A DNA stretch of 64,000 nt from Leptospiraceae bacterium (lineage in GTDB: Bacteria; Spirochaetota; Leptospiria; Leptospirales; Leptonemataceae): contig JAOACE010000005.1 of NCBI GenBank assembly GCA_026418015.1, positions 1 to 64,000 of the forward strand. The letters are read 5' to 3'. How positions within the stretch are numbered: position 1 is the stretch's first letter; every line of letters begins with the position of its first letter. Below the pieces are notes generated by a model that searched no databases, had not been told where the DNA came from, and worked only from the letters and a program-made list of their open reading frames with translations. A program made the translations under genes and the position numbers. Shown one piece after another: positions 44,201 to 51,237 of the stretch.

Positions 44201-44790
44201 TAAAACTTTTAGAAAATGCAATTAAAAAACTTAAAGGCGAAAAAATTGAACAAGAAATTCGGTGTAATATATACTTTCATTTTGATTTTTATTTATCAGA
44301 AAATTATATACGAGATACGCGTCAAAGAATTGAATTTTATAAACGCTTCGAATCTGCCAAAACCATCGAAGAATATCAAGAAGTAGTATTAGAATTAAAA
44401 GATCGTTTTGGAGAACCCGACGAACAATCAAAAATCTTTTTACTACAAGAAGAGATACGAGCTCTTGGAACACAATTAGGAATTGAATCCATCTCGGAAG
44501 AAAATGGTTCAATACAAATTCAACCATCGAAACATTTTAAAGTACCAGTAGAAAAAATGTTAGAGATCATCCAAAAGAAAAAATCCTTTTATATTAAGCC
44601 TGGTAATACCAAATACATATATTTTGATACATTAAGACTCAAATATCTAAAAGATAATAGATTAAAATACGAAGGTTTAAAAATACCCGTAACACAAGAA
44701 GATCTAAAAAATCTTATTGAACATCTAAAAGGACTAGTAGAATTAAGCAATCAAGAACTTGTACAAAAAAAACAAAAAACTATTGCATAA
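41221..44790 (+). CDS. mfd: Transcription-repair coupling factor Mfd
   Basis: Mfd removes RNA polymerase stalled at DNA lesions and recruits UvrA. The 1189-aa protein has UvrB-homology domains (about 1-330), a CarD-like polymerase-interacting domain starting at GDYVVHINHGIGRFL (about 498), and a RecG-like translocase with Walker A GDVGYGKTEVAIRA (about 645), DEEQRFGV (about 747), LSATPIPRTLHMSL and QLRGRVGRSNRQAYAYF. A C-terminal TRCF domain follows (about 1020-1140). The length is near the family's 1150. AGGGG before the ATG supports the start. It is upstream of a SurA-like lipoprotein. Confidence 0.97.
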   Translation: MFNVFLEKYFDKIHLDINSNVKYIYNLPQSSWSFFVSSIFQEGILKNRLHDSKKSDFIVFIFPDKELAKQTYEEASLYISEENLYLFLDLNGIPYEWAPHDIYISGERIRTLYAIRSQKKGIIFTTIQVILKKLPSVDLWKNNLLLLKKNQKIDLKHLLQTLVGFGYRSVEKVENMGEFSLKGEILDIFPVHLDKPIRIDFFDIEIESIRFFDVDSQRSLESIEQTEILPTGEVTLTREQFLELKETLLKFDHQLRKPDWLFQNHYLEYPRVNSRELNGLLELMGFQFPYSTFWDYFSIPPFCIFALEEQLEKQKEILFREYSTLYDIYKSQKIALSPEELLDQSLDFSSFRYPHIFIHYLYDLENKEPSVKRIHHHLKDTEKFKGKITEFRNSIQELLKQNAYIFVSSLYDVQLDRIASFLKNEQIPFKKIDLKDNLKLLPGSIYLIESELSKGFTFTEENFYLFTDSDIFGKTYTKKFKYKTQHTSPLESYLDLKEGDYVVHINHGIGRFLRLERIKAGGRERDCLIIEYADKDVLYVPLDQISLIQRYLSPEENPRLDHLGKASFKKIREKVEKNVEEFAKELMELYAARLELKGYAFPPDGEWQEAFEREFPYEETPDQIRAIEDVKRDMESERPMDRLVCGDVGYGKTEVAIRAIFKCVMAGKQAVVICPTTILARQHYMNFKERFKNFSVNVDWISGLRTSQEIRKIKQLLKEKKIDVIVGTHALLSNDVHIPELGLLVIDEEQRFGVAHKEKLKKLKKTVDVLTLSATPIPRTLHMSLIGIRDLSIINTPPKERKPVETYVLEDNNLALKDAILKELQRGGQIFYLHNRIKTLDLVAERIRSLVPDIRIAILHSKLHDKDIDTILNDFIDYKYDLLLTTTIIENGIDMPNVNTLIVDEADKFGLSQLYQLRGRVGRSNRQAYAYFFHKGKSVLTEEAQKRLNTLLEYQELGSGFKIAMRDLEIRGAGNILGKEQSGDIIEVGYELYLKLLENAIKKLKGEKIEQEIRCNIYFHFDFYLSENYIRDTRQRIEFYKRFESAKTIEEYQEVVLELKDRFGEPDEQSKIFLLQEEIRALGTQLGIESISEENGSIQIQPSKHFKVPVEKMLEIIQKKKSFYIKPGNTKYIYFDTLRLKYLKDNRLKYEGLKIPVTQEDLKNLIEHLKGLVELSNQELVQKKQKTIA

Positions 44791-44838
44791 GAAAATAAAA
44801 AAAAAACTTTGAATTAATTTTAATGGGAGTAATCAATT

Positions 44839-45564
44839 ATGAAGTTCAAAACCTTATTATTTACGATATTAATCACATTCCTAGCAAATCATTGTAAAGA
44901 AAAAGCTGGAACAACCATAGAAACCATAGGGAAGGATAATTTAACAACTACATCTTTCGAAACTTATTACGAAACTTATATAGAAAAGGCTTCTCGATTA
45001 GCAAATGCAGAAAAGAAAACCCTCTACGAATTGATGTGCAATCCAGAAAAGGTTCCCCAAGACCCTGCTATTCAAGAATTGATAGCTGGATTGTATCCAG
45101 AAAATGCTTACCAAAAATACCGCGAAATGAAGATTATAGAACAAGCAGCTAAATCCGAAGGATTTGATAAAAAACCCGTCATCAAGAACATCTTAGAACA
45201 AGTACAAATGGAAACACTCATAAATCTTTACATACAAGAAAAGATGCAAGAAAAAATCAAACTGACTTCTGAACAAATCGAAAAACGATGCGAAGAACTT
45301 CGTCAAAAAGATAAGCGATTTACCGCTATACCGATTGATCAATGTTTGAAGATAGCAGAAGCATCATTAATGCAAGAAATTGTTCGAATGGAATATCCTA
45401 AATTAATCAACGAAATAAAAGAATCCGTACAAATTAAAAAAAATCCACAATTTGATAAAGATAAATATTTAAAAGAAGAGATTAAATTGTTTAAAGAAGC
45501 ACAAAAAATTGGAAAATGCCCTAATCTAACAGAACAATCAAAACAAGAACAAAATAAAAAATAA
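44839..45564 (+). CDS. SurA-N-like lipoprotein
   Basis: A 241-aa protein with a lipoprotein signal (LLFTILITFLANHC). The mature part is helical, with the SurA N-terminal-like run ELMCNPEKVPQDPAIQELIAGLYPENAYQKYREMKIIEQAAKSEGFDKKP and TLINLYIQEKMQEKIKLTSEQIEKRCEEL, typical of periplasmic chaperones that bind outer-membrane proteins. No parvulin (prolyl isomerase) domain is present, so it would be chaperone only. It follows mfd after 48 bases; SurA-type genes near mfd are familiar from other spirochaetes, though I could not check. Four Cys residues besides the lipid-bearing one are notable. Confidence 0.7.
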   Translation: MKFKTLLFTILITFLANHCKEKAGTTIETIGKDNLTTTSFETYYETYIEKASRLANAEKKTLYELMCNPEKVPQDPAIQELIAGLYPENAYQKYREMKIIEQAAKSEGFDKKPVIKNILEQVQMETLINLYIQEKMQEKIKLTSEQIEKRCEELRQKDKRFTAIPIDQCLKIAEASLMQEIVRMEYPKLINEIKESVQIKKNPQFDKDKYLKEEIKLFKEAQKIGKCPNLTEQSKQEQNKK

Positions 45565-45590
45565 ATTTTAAGGCTCAGCTTTGAGCCTTA
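45551..45590 (-). terminator. Terminator hairpin shared by converging genes
   Basis: TAAGGCTCA-GCTT-TGAGCCTTA (45569-45590) forms a perfect nine-base-pair stem. On the minus strand it is followed by a T-rich tract (45551-45568), so it should terminate the cysteine desulfurase transcript. The last three bases of the stem are the TAA stop codon of that gene. Confidence 0.75.
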
Positions 45591-46739
45591 ACCTATCTTA
45601 GAAGTTATAATATTTTTATAAATTTCTCTAAATTTATGGATAAATAATTCCACCTCTTCTTGTTTTGTAAAAATACCATAAGAGAAGCGTAATGCTTGTT
45701 GAGCCAATTTCTCACTGTATCCCATTCTAATTAGATTTTGGGAAGGTTGTCTTGTGCGGGATTTGCAAGAACTTCCCGTAGAGCACACAATTCCTACCTG
45801 ATCTAGATACATCAAAACAAAGTCTAAATCTTCTAATTCGGGGAAAATTGCATAAGTGGTGTGTTGAACCCTATTAGAAAATTCTCCAACGATAATTGCA
45901 TTACATTCATCTTTTAAGAAAGATTCTATTTTTTGTTGATAACTTTTTAAATTTTTGTAATCCTCTTGATGTTGGAATTGCCATTCGAAGGCATCTACAA
46001 GGTTTTTAATGGCCACAAAATTTTCTGTTCCCGCTCTTAGTTCATTTTCTTGTAATCCACCTTTAAACAATGGTTTTAAATTACTATTTTTAGAAATAAA
46101 AGCGGCACTTCCATATCCAGCCCCAATTTTATGACCATTTACGGTACAAGCATCTAAACACGAAAAATCCATCGCGAACTTACCGTTGATTTGAATAGTA
46201 TCGCTAATCAAGGGAATCGATAATTCTTTTGCAATTTTTGCTATTTCTTGTAGAGGTTGAATTACTCCTGTTTCGTTGGAAACAGCAATACAACCCATAA
46301 AAGATATTTCTTCTGGTCTAATGTTAAATTTTTTTATTGTAGGTATGATATCTTCTGGATTTACTCTACCTTCTTTGTTTGGAGGTAGCATGATGGTTTT
46401 GATGTTATATAGTTCACAAGCGCCATAGAAACAATCATGTTCATAAGGAGAAACAATAGCGTAAGGTTTTTCGGGAACAAAAAAAGAATAAACCATTTGG
46501 TGAACTGCCTCAGTTCCCGTAGAGGTAAAAATAACTTCTAGGTTGTAAGAATCCAAATGATAAAATTTTTTTAATAATTCTTTTAATTTTTTTCTGCTGT
46601 TTTCTATGATAGTGAAATTTTTCTGTGAATAAAAAGATATACCACTGGGGTTTGCATAGTTTTCGAAGTATAAGTTTAAATTGTTCTGAATTATTTCTTT
46701 AATGGGAGGATGAGTAGAATTATAGTCAAAATAGATCAT
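45588..46739 (-). CDS. Cysteine desulfurase (NifS/IscS family)
   Basis: A PLP-dependent class V aminotransferase that removes sulfur from cysteine for iron-sulfur clusters or tRNA thiolation. Motifs: MIYFDYNSTHP, IFTSTGTEAVH, ISFMGCIAVSNETGVIQPL, PLISDTIQ, NGHKIGAGYGSAAF (PLP Lys) and the active-site loop VCSTGSSCKSRTRQPS. The 383-aa length and ready Cys loop fit group I (NifS/IscS). No iscU or other Fe-S gene is adjacent, so the partner is unclear. It has no obvious Shine-Dalgarno sequence. Confidence 0.92.
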   Translation of the reverse strand: MIYFDYNSTHPPIKEIIQNNLNLYFENYANPSGISFYSQKNFTIIENSRKKLKELLKKFYHLDSYNLEVIFTSTGTEAVHQMVYSFFVPEKPYAIVSPYEHDCFYGACELYNIKTIMLPPNKEGRVNPEDIIPTIKKFNIRPEEISFMGCIAVSNETGVIQPLQEIAKIAKELSIPLISDTIQINGKFAMDFSCLDACTVNGHKIGAGYGSAAFISKNSNLKPLFKGGLQENELRAGTENFVAIKNLVDAFEWQFQHQEDYKNLKSYQQKIESFLKDECNAIIVGEFSNRVQHTTYAIFPELEDLDFVLMYLDQVGIVCSTGSSCKSRTRQPSQNLIRMGYSEKLAQQALRFSYGIFTKQEEVELFIHKFREIYKNIITSKIG

Positions 46740-46920
46740 AATTACAAAAAATTCAAATCATTGTCTTAAAAAAGCAATTTATTTTAGGATTTGAAAAATG
46801 AATGATTGTGGTGTAAAATTATCAAAGTTGAATTTAAAATATTTTAATTTTTTGCTTTATTTTTATGATTGTATATTCAATAAAATATTGTGAATTTTTT
46901 TAAAAAAAGTTCTAAAATTT

Positions 46921-46950
46921 TTGTTATAATTTAAGAAAAAAGCATATATA
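46921..46950 (+). promoter_or_regulatory. Promoter candidate of DUF1564-like copy B
   Basis: TTGTTA at 46921-46926 and TATATA at 46945-46950 are 18 bases apart, and only six bases separate the -10 box from the ATG. No Shine-Dalgarno is present, so a leaderless transcript is plausible. In such AT-rich DNA chance matches are common, hence the low score. Confidence 0.3.
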
Positions 46951-46956
46951 ATATAT

Positions 46957-47466
46957 ATGAAGACCCAACACTTTTTTACCAACGAAGTATGTAAAACATC
47001 CATTAATATTACGTCCTTTCATTTTGAATACTTGATTTATCTAACAGAAACACGCTTTAACGGTAATTTATCTTTAACGATTGATTATTTACTAAAAAAA
47101 TATTTAACTTATCTTTATAGGATAAGCATTGCTCCAACCAAAAGAACATTAACAGCAACCTACCAGCCAAGAACCAAAAACTATGTGATAAAAAAAATCC
47201 GTATACAGCCAACTTATTGGGGGAAGTTGTATGAACTTCGGTTTCTCTTAGGATTCTCAGTGAGTTTTATGATTCGTATTATGCTCGACTGGGAAATGCA
47301 AGATGAACAAATTCCAGTTGAACCCATATTTAGTAGACCCCCTTTAACTTCTGAGGATGAGGAAATTTACGCTCATATTCAGTTTGGGAATAATTATTCA
47401 TCTTATAATAGGTTGAGTCATATCAACTTAGAGGTATATAGTGAGTTTTCATGTCCAGCTGCCTGA
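46957..47466 (+). CDS. DUF1564-like protein, copy B
   Basis: A 169-aa protein, the same length as copy A (1258-1767), about 70% identical by hand alignment. The block from the RFNGNLSLTIDYLLKKYL helix through APTKRTLTATYQPRT to IRIQPTYWGKL and RIMLDWEM is nearly invariant between the two, while the region at 118-140 varies most. The pattern helix-(Lys/Arg-rich link)-strand-helix suggests a nucleic-acid-binding fold; this is inference. The start codon forms one end of the inverted repeat CATATATA-A-TATATATG. It is an isolated gene flanked by convergent neighbours on one side and a divergent one on the other. Confidence 0.7.
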   Translation: MKTQHFFTNEVCKTSINITSFHFEYLIYLTETRFNGNLSLTIDYLLKKYLTYLYRISIAPTKRTLTATYQPRTKNYVIKKIRIQPTYWGKLYELRFLLGFSVSFMIRIMLDWEMQDEQIPVEPIFSRPPLTSEDEEIYAHIQFGNNYSSYNRLSHINLEVYSEFSCPAA

Positions 47467-47577
47467 TTTAGTATAAATTATTCTTGAATATAAACTAATT
47501 TTATTATATTTTTTTATAATAAATAATATATTTCTTTTTACACCTGCTATTGGTTTTTCAAGAAATAATTCCATTTT

Positions 47578-48759
47578 TCAGAAGTTTTCTCTAATTTTTT
47601 TGCAATCTGCTGAATCTAAATATTTTGTTCTAAAACAATCTGCTTCTTCGAAACGTTTTAATGACGTCAATGTTTTATATATTAACTCATTATACATAGG
47701 TTCTTGTAAAAAGTTTTTCGGTTTTATTTCTCTAAAAGATTGTAAAGTTTTTAAAGAATTTTCTGGTAGATCTAACAATAAAAATAAATATGTCATTTCT
47801 AAATATGCGTCAATCTGAGTACTTCTATAATCCATAGCGCCTTTATATCGATCTAATGCGAGATGTAGCAGTTCTTGATTTCTTTTTTTCTTATACATCA
47901 AAATATATAATCTAGCATGGTTCAAAAAAAGGTTATCCATATTTTCTAAATCAGTTGTATAAATCAATTTATTCATGTATTCGTTTGTTTCTTCTAAATG
48001 ATTGCATACAAATAAATTCTTTGGACAATCTTCTTTAAGATAAAATGGTATAGTTTTTCCTATGTATTGATAAATGGCAAAATGATACTTCGGATTTTTA
48101 TTCAATAAATTCAGTAAGGCTAAATCCATTTCTTGTGGAAATGGCAAATTTTGATCTTTTAATAAATGATTTTTATAAATATTATTTTCTATATAATCTA
48201 TATATTTTTTCCAAAAAATTTTGGCATCGTTAGGATAACATATTGCATCGTAGGATTGTTGTAAAATATAAGGCAGAAGAATGTTTTTTTTCTCGATTGT
48301 GATTTCTGATGGAATTTCTAATGCATAATTGGTTGCTTCTTTAAAATAGATAATGGCTTGTAACACATATTCTTTTTTATCATCCCAATACTTATATGAT
48401 TTTTGGGTAATATAAGTTGGTTCGAAGAAAAAAAAGTTATATTTTTTTAAAAAATCCCATTCGTATTCTTTATCTTGAGCAATGGTAGATTGAATTTCTA
48501 CTGGACAAAGCTTGGACATTCGAATTAAATCTACATTGTTTTTATTCAGTATATCTATTGCTGGTAAAAAGTAATCATTGTATGCCTTTTTAGGATCAGA
48601 GGAACCTATTTCTGGATATTTGCTGGAAATTTGGTAAAGAAACGATAAAAACCTAAACCTGTATTGATAAACAATTATACTTCCTACAATCCAGATAAAT
48701 ATTAAAAATAAAAAATGGTATTTATATTTTAATAATTGTTTAAATATAATAGAAATCAT
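47578..48759 (-). CDS. Membrane-anchored TPR-like protein
   Basis: A 393-aa protein with one N-terminal transmembrane helix (YHFLFLIFIWIVGSIIVYQY) and a helical periplasmic domain. Pairs of helices such as YVLQAIIYFKEATNYALEIP, NQELLHLALDRYKGAMDYRST, AYLEMTYLFLLLDLPENSLKTLQSF and YNELIYKTLTSLKRFEEADCF look like degenerate tetratricopeptide repeats. It has five or more Cys. No family recognised. It is a single gene, divergent from the small basic protein gene. Confidence 0.72.
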   Translation of the reverse strand: MISIIFKQLLKYKYHFLFLIFIWIVGSIIVYQYRFRFLSFLYQISSKYPEIGSSDPKKAYNDYFLPAIDILNKNNVDLIRMSKLCPVEIQSTIAQDKEYEWDFLKKYNFFFFEPTYITQKSYKYWDDKKEYVLQAIIYFKEATNYALEIPSEITIEKKNILLPYILQQSYDAICYPNDAKIFWKKYIDYIENNIYKNHLLKDQNLPFPQEMDLALLNLLNKNPKYHFAIYQYIGKTIPFYLKEDCPKNLFVCNHLEETNEYMNKLIYTTDLENMDNLFLNHARLYILMYKKKRNQELLHLALDRYKGAMDYRSTQIDAYLEMTYLFLLLDLPENSLKTLQSFREIKPKNFLQEPMYNELIYKTLTSLKRFEEADCFRTKYLDSADCKKIRENF

Positions 48760-48844
48760 GTTGATTAATGATTAGTTTTTTAAATTTACTTTATGACAAT
48801 CAAAAAATAGTAGAAAGAATATAAATAAAATATAAAATTGTACT

Positions 48845-48949
48845 ATGGCAAATTCAAAAACTATTAACGTAAGAAGAAAACACCGAAAACGATTAAAAAA
48901 ACTAAAAGAAAAAAGAAAACTACAAAAAATGATAGCAAAAAAGAAATAA
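48845..48949 (+). CDS. 34-aa very basic protein, missing from ORF track
   Basis: The reading frame gives MANSKTINVRRKHRKRLKKL and continues EKRKLQKMIAKKK, that is 34 residues of which over half are Lys, Arg or His. It resembles small ribosome-associated basic proteins (the bacterial AURKAIP1/COX24-like family or other small r-proteins), in its length, the V-R-R-K-H-R-K-R-L-K-K-L run and Ser/Thr-containing N-terminus. It is not preceded by a clear Shine-Dalgarno sequence, and lies 50 bases before the LolA-like gene. The frame's strong amino-acid bias is not what random AT-rich DNA gives. Ribosomal association is inference. Confidence 0.6.
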   Translation: MANSKTINVRRKHRKRLKKLKEKRKLQKMIAKKK

Positions 48950-48999
48950 AATTAAAGAACAATTTATAGGAACAATCGTCAAGACATATAGGTATTGTT

Positions 49000-49779
49000 A
49001 TGAATCAATTTTTTCTTATGGCGAAAAAGAGGATAATTCCTCTTTTATTTTTTTTAATTGTAAGCAATTCAATTTTGGCAGAAGGAGAAGATAAAAAAGA
49101 ATCATTCGATATTTCATCCCTTAAAAAAGAAGTCATTGAATTCTATCAGCCTCCTGAATGTTTTCAAATAATGTTTAGGACAAACCTTAACATTCCTGGA
49201 TATGGTGTTCAGAGTGCAGATGGTTCTGTTCGCGCAGATAATGTTAATAATCGAATTAGAATCATCTTAACAGAAGCAAATTTAGGTATTACAATCAGCT
49301 GGATCACTGTTATAAATAATACGGCATATTTAACTAACCCAAGACAAGAGGGTATTTTAAAAATGCCCGTAGAAAAACTCCAACTAGGAAGTTTTGTCAA
49401 TAATAATATTCAAATGCCTTTTTCTTTGTTTCAGGATATTTTGTTTGGTAGATTGCCGAATGCTTTAATACAATCCGAACAATGGTTTTTCGAAGAAAAT
49501 CAACTTAGAGCAAGTTATATGGGAGAAGATGGTTCTACCATCAAATTTTATTTTTTGCCAACCGATAGAAAACGCATTCAAAAAATTGAATACATAAACC
49601 CCAAAATCAACTACTTAGCAATTGCAAATTTCGAAGGAAAATTCTACGATACAAAATATCCCAAAAGTGTTAACATCAATACCTACCAAGGAAAGAAACC
49701 CTTAGAATCTATGGGAATCTATTTCTATCGTTATATCGATAAAGCTTGGTGCAAAGATGAATATTTTCCCATAAAATAA
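49000..49779 (+). CDS. LolA/LolB-like periplasmic lipid-carrier-type protein
   Basis: A 259-aa protein with a signal peptide (KRIIPLLFFLIVSNSILAEGE, ending near SILA-E). The rest alternates strands in the manner of the LolA/LolB half-barrel: NNRIRIILTEANLGITISWITVINNTAYLTNPRQEGILKMPV, QLRASYMGEDGSTIKFYFLP, QKIEYINPK and YPKSVNINTYQG. These folds carry lipoproteins, lipids or polymers across the periplasm. I cannot tell LolA from the DUF4292-like relatives. The stop codon lies in the stem of the terminator shared with gltD. Confidence 0.58.
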   Translation: MNQFFLMAKKRIIPLLFFLIVSNSILAEGEDKKESFDISSLKKEVIEFYQPPECFQIMFRTNLNIPGYGVQSADGSVRADNVNNRIRIILTEANLGITISWITVINNTAYLTNPRQEGILKMPVEKLQLGSFVNNNIQMPFSLFQDILFGRLPNALIQSEQWFFEENQLRASYMGEDGSTIKFYFLPTDRKRIQKIEYINPKINYLAIANFEGKFYDTKYPKSVNINTYQGKKPLESMGIYFYRYIDKAWCKDEYFPIK

Positions 49780-49804
49780 AGCGGTAATCCCGCTTTATTT
49801 TTTT
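49774..49804. terminator. Bidirectional terminator between LolA-like gene and gltD
   Basis: AAATAAAGCGG-TAATC-CCGCTTTATTT forms an 11-base-pair stem with T-rich tails on both strands (T7 at 49798-49804 on the plus strand). Stop codons of both converging genes (49777-49779 plus, 49795-49797 minus) lie inside the stem, so both genes end inside the hairpin. Confidence 0.88.
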
Positions 49805-51237
49805 ACTTTTGCAAGATATTCATCTACTACATCTGCGCACTTTCTACCTTCGGAAATTGCCCAAACAATCAAGGATTGTCCTCTTCGTACATCGCCACAA
49901 GCAAAGATACCATCAACAGATGTTTTAAAATGATTTCCACCGATTCCAAAAGATGCTTTGATATTGCCATATTCATCAAATTCTACACCAAATTCTTTTA
50001 ATTGATCCAAAATAGGAGATTGTTTGGGACCACTAAATCCAATTGCAATAAAAACGAGGTCAGCAGGTAATTCGAATTCTGTGTTGGGAATATCAATGAT
50101 TTCTCTACGAGATTTTTTTATTACTTCATTTCCATAGACTGCAACAACATGCCCATTTTTTCCTTTAAAACCTTTGGTTTGTGTAGCCCATTTTCGAATT
50201 ACTCCTTCTTCTTGGGAAGTGGATGTTCTTAATATTCTTGGATAGAATGGCCAAGGATCACTTTCGCTTCTACTTAATGGAGGCATTGGGTTATAATCAA
50301 GTTGGGTTACTGATTTTGCTCCTTGTCTATTAGCAGTTCCAATACAATCTGATGCTGTGTCTCCACCACCTATTACAATAACATGTTTTCCTTTTGCATT
50401 GATTGGGTTTTTAACTTTATCACCAGCTACAATTCTATTAGCTTGAATTAAGTAATCCATCGCGTAATAGATTCCTTTTAAATCTGCACCAGGTACATTC
50501 AGCTTCCTTGGTTCTTCTGCGCCCATTGCTAGTATGATTGCATCGAATTCTTCTCTTAGTTGTTGGATGGTTATATCTACTCCAACGTTAGTGTTGGTTT
50601 TAAATTTAACACCTTCCATTTTTAATTGTTCTAATCTTCTATCGATTCGCCATTTTTCCATTTTAAAGTCTGGTATACCATATCGAAGAAGTCCTCCAAT
50701 TCTGTCTTCTCTTTCGAATACTGTTACACTATGTCCTTTTCGCGCTAGTTGTTGTGCTGCTGCTAATCCAGCTGGGCCAGAACCTACAATAGCAACTTTT
50801 TTTCCTGTTAAGAATTCCGGAGGCAGAGGTTCTACCCAACCTTCTTCGAAGCCACGATCAATGATTGTTCTTTCTATGTTCTTTATAGCAACAGGGTAAT
50901 CGATTAAACCAAGAGTACAAGCATATTCGCAAGGTGCTGGACATAGCATACCTGTGAATTCTGGAAAATTATTCGTTGCATGTAATCGATTTAGAGCATC
51001 TTTCCATAATCCATGATATATTAAATCATTCCATTCTGGGATTAAATTATCTACGGGACATCCAGTATCTCCTTGACAAAATGGTATTCCACAATCCATG
51101 CATCTAGCACCTTGTATTCGAGCTGTGGTATCATCGTAAGAATCTTCGAATTCTTTAAAATGTTTTATCCTTTTTTCTACTGGCTCTCTTGGTATATCGG
51201 AACGTTTATATTCTAAAAAACCTGTTATTTTACCCAT
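49795..51237 (-). CDS. gltD: Glutamate synthase (NADPH) small subunit GltD
   Basis: A 480-aa flavoprotein that passes electrons from NADPH to GltB. N-terminal iron-sulfur Cys residues lie in RCMDCGIPFCQGDTGCPVDNLIPEW and CPAPCEYACT. The FAD-binding motif is VAIVGSGPAGLAAAQQLARKGHSV, the NADPH-binding motif IVIGGGDTASDCIG, and the second FAD site FACGDVRRGQSLIVWAI. The start is inside gltB's end (eight-base overlap) with GAGGAGG upstream, so GltB and GltD are made in equal amounts. Confidence 0.96.
   Translation of the reverse strand: MGKITGFLEYKRSDIPREPVEKRIKHFKEFEDSYDDTTARIQGARCMDCGIPFCQGDTGCPVDNLIPEWNDLIYHGLWKDALNRLHATNNFPEFTGMLCPAPCEYACTLGLIDYPVAIKNIERTIIDRGFEEGWVEPLPPEFLTGKKVAIVGSGPAGLAAAQQLARKGHSVTVFEREDRIGGLLRYGIPDFKMEKWRIDRRLEQLKMEGVKFKTNTNVGVDITIQQLREEFDAIILAMGAEEPRKLNVPGADLKGIYYAMDYLIQANRIVAGDKVKNPINAKGKHVIVIGGGDTASDCIGTANRQGAKSVTQLDYNPMPPLSRSESDPWPFYPRILRTSTSQEEGVIRKWATQTKGFKGKNGHVVAVYGNEVIKKSRREIIDIPNTEFELPADLVFIAIGFSGPKQSPILDQLKEFGVEFDEYGNIKASFGIGGNHFKTSVDGIFACGDVRRGQSLIVWAISEGRKCADVVDEYLAKVKK

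Noticed and set aside
43000-44527. Minus-strand ORFs inside mfd (75-98 aa)
   Set aside because: Shadows of a long, well-conserved coding region with no start signals or recognisable domains.
47500-47523. Nine-pair hairpin TTTATTATA...TATAATAAA after DUF1564 copy B
   Set aside because: Composed only of A and T in a very AT-rich gap, so it is weak and expected by chance; not listed as a terminator.
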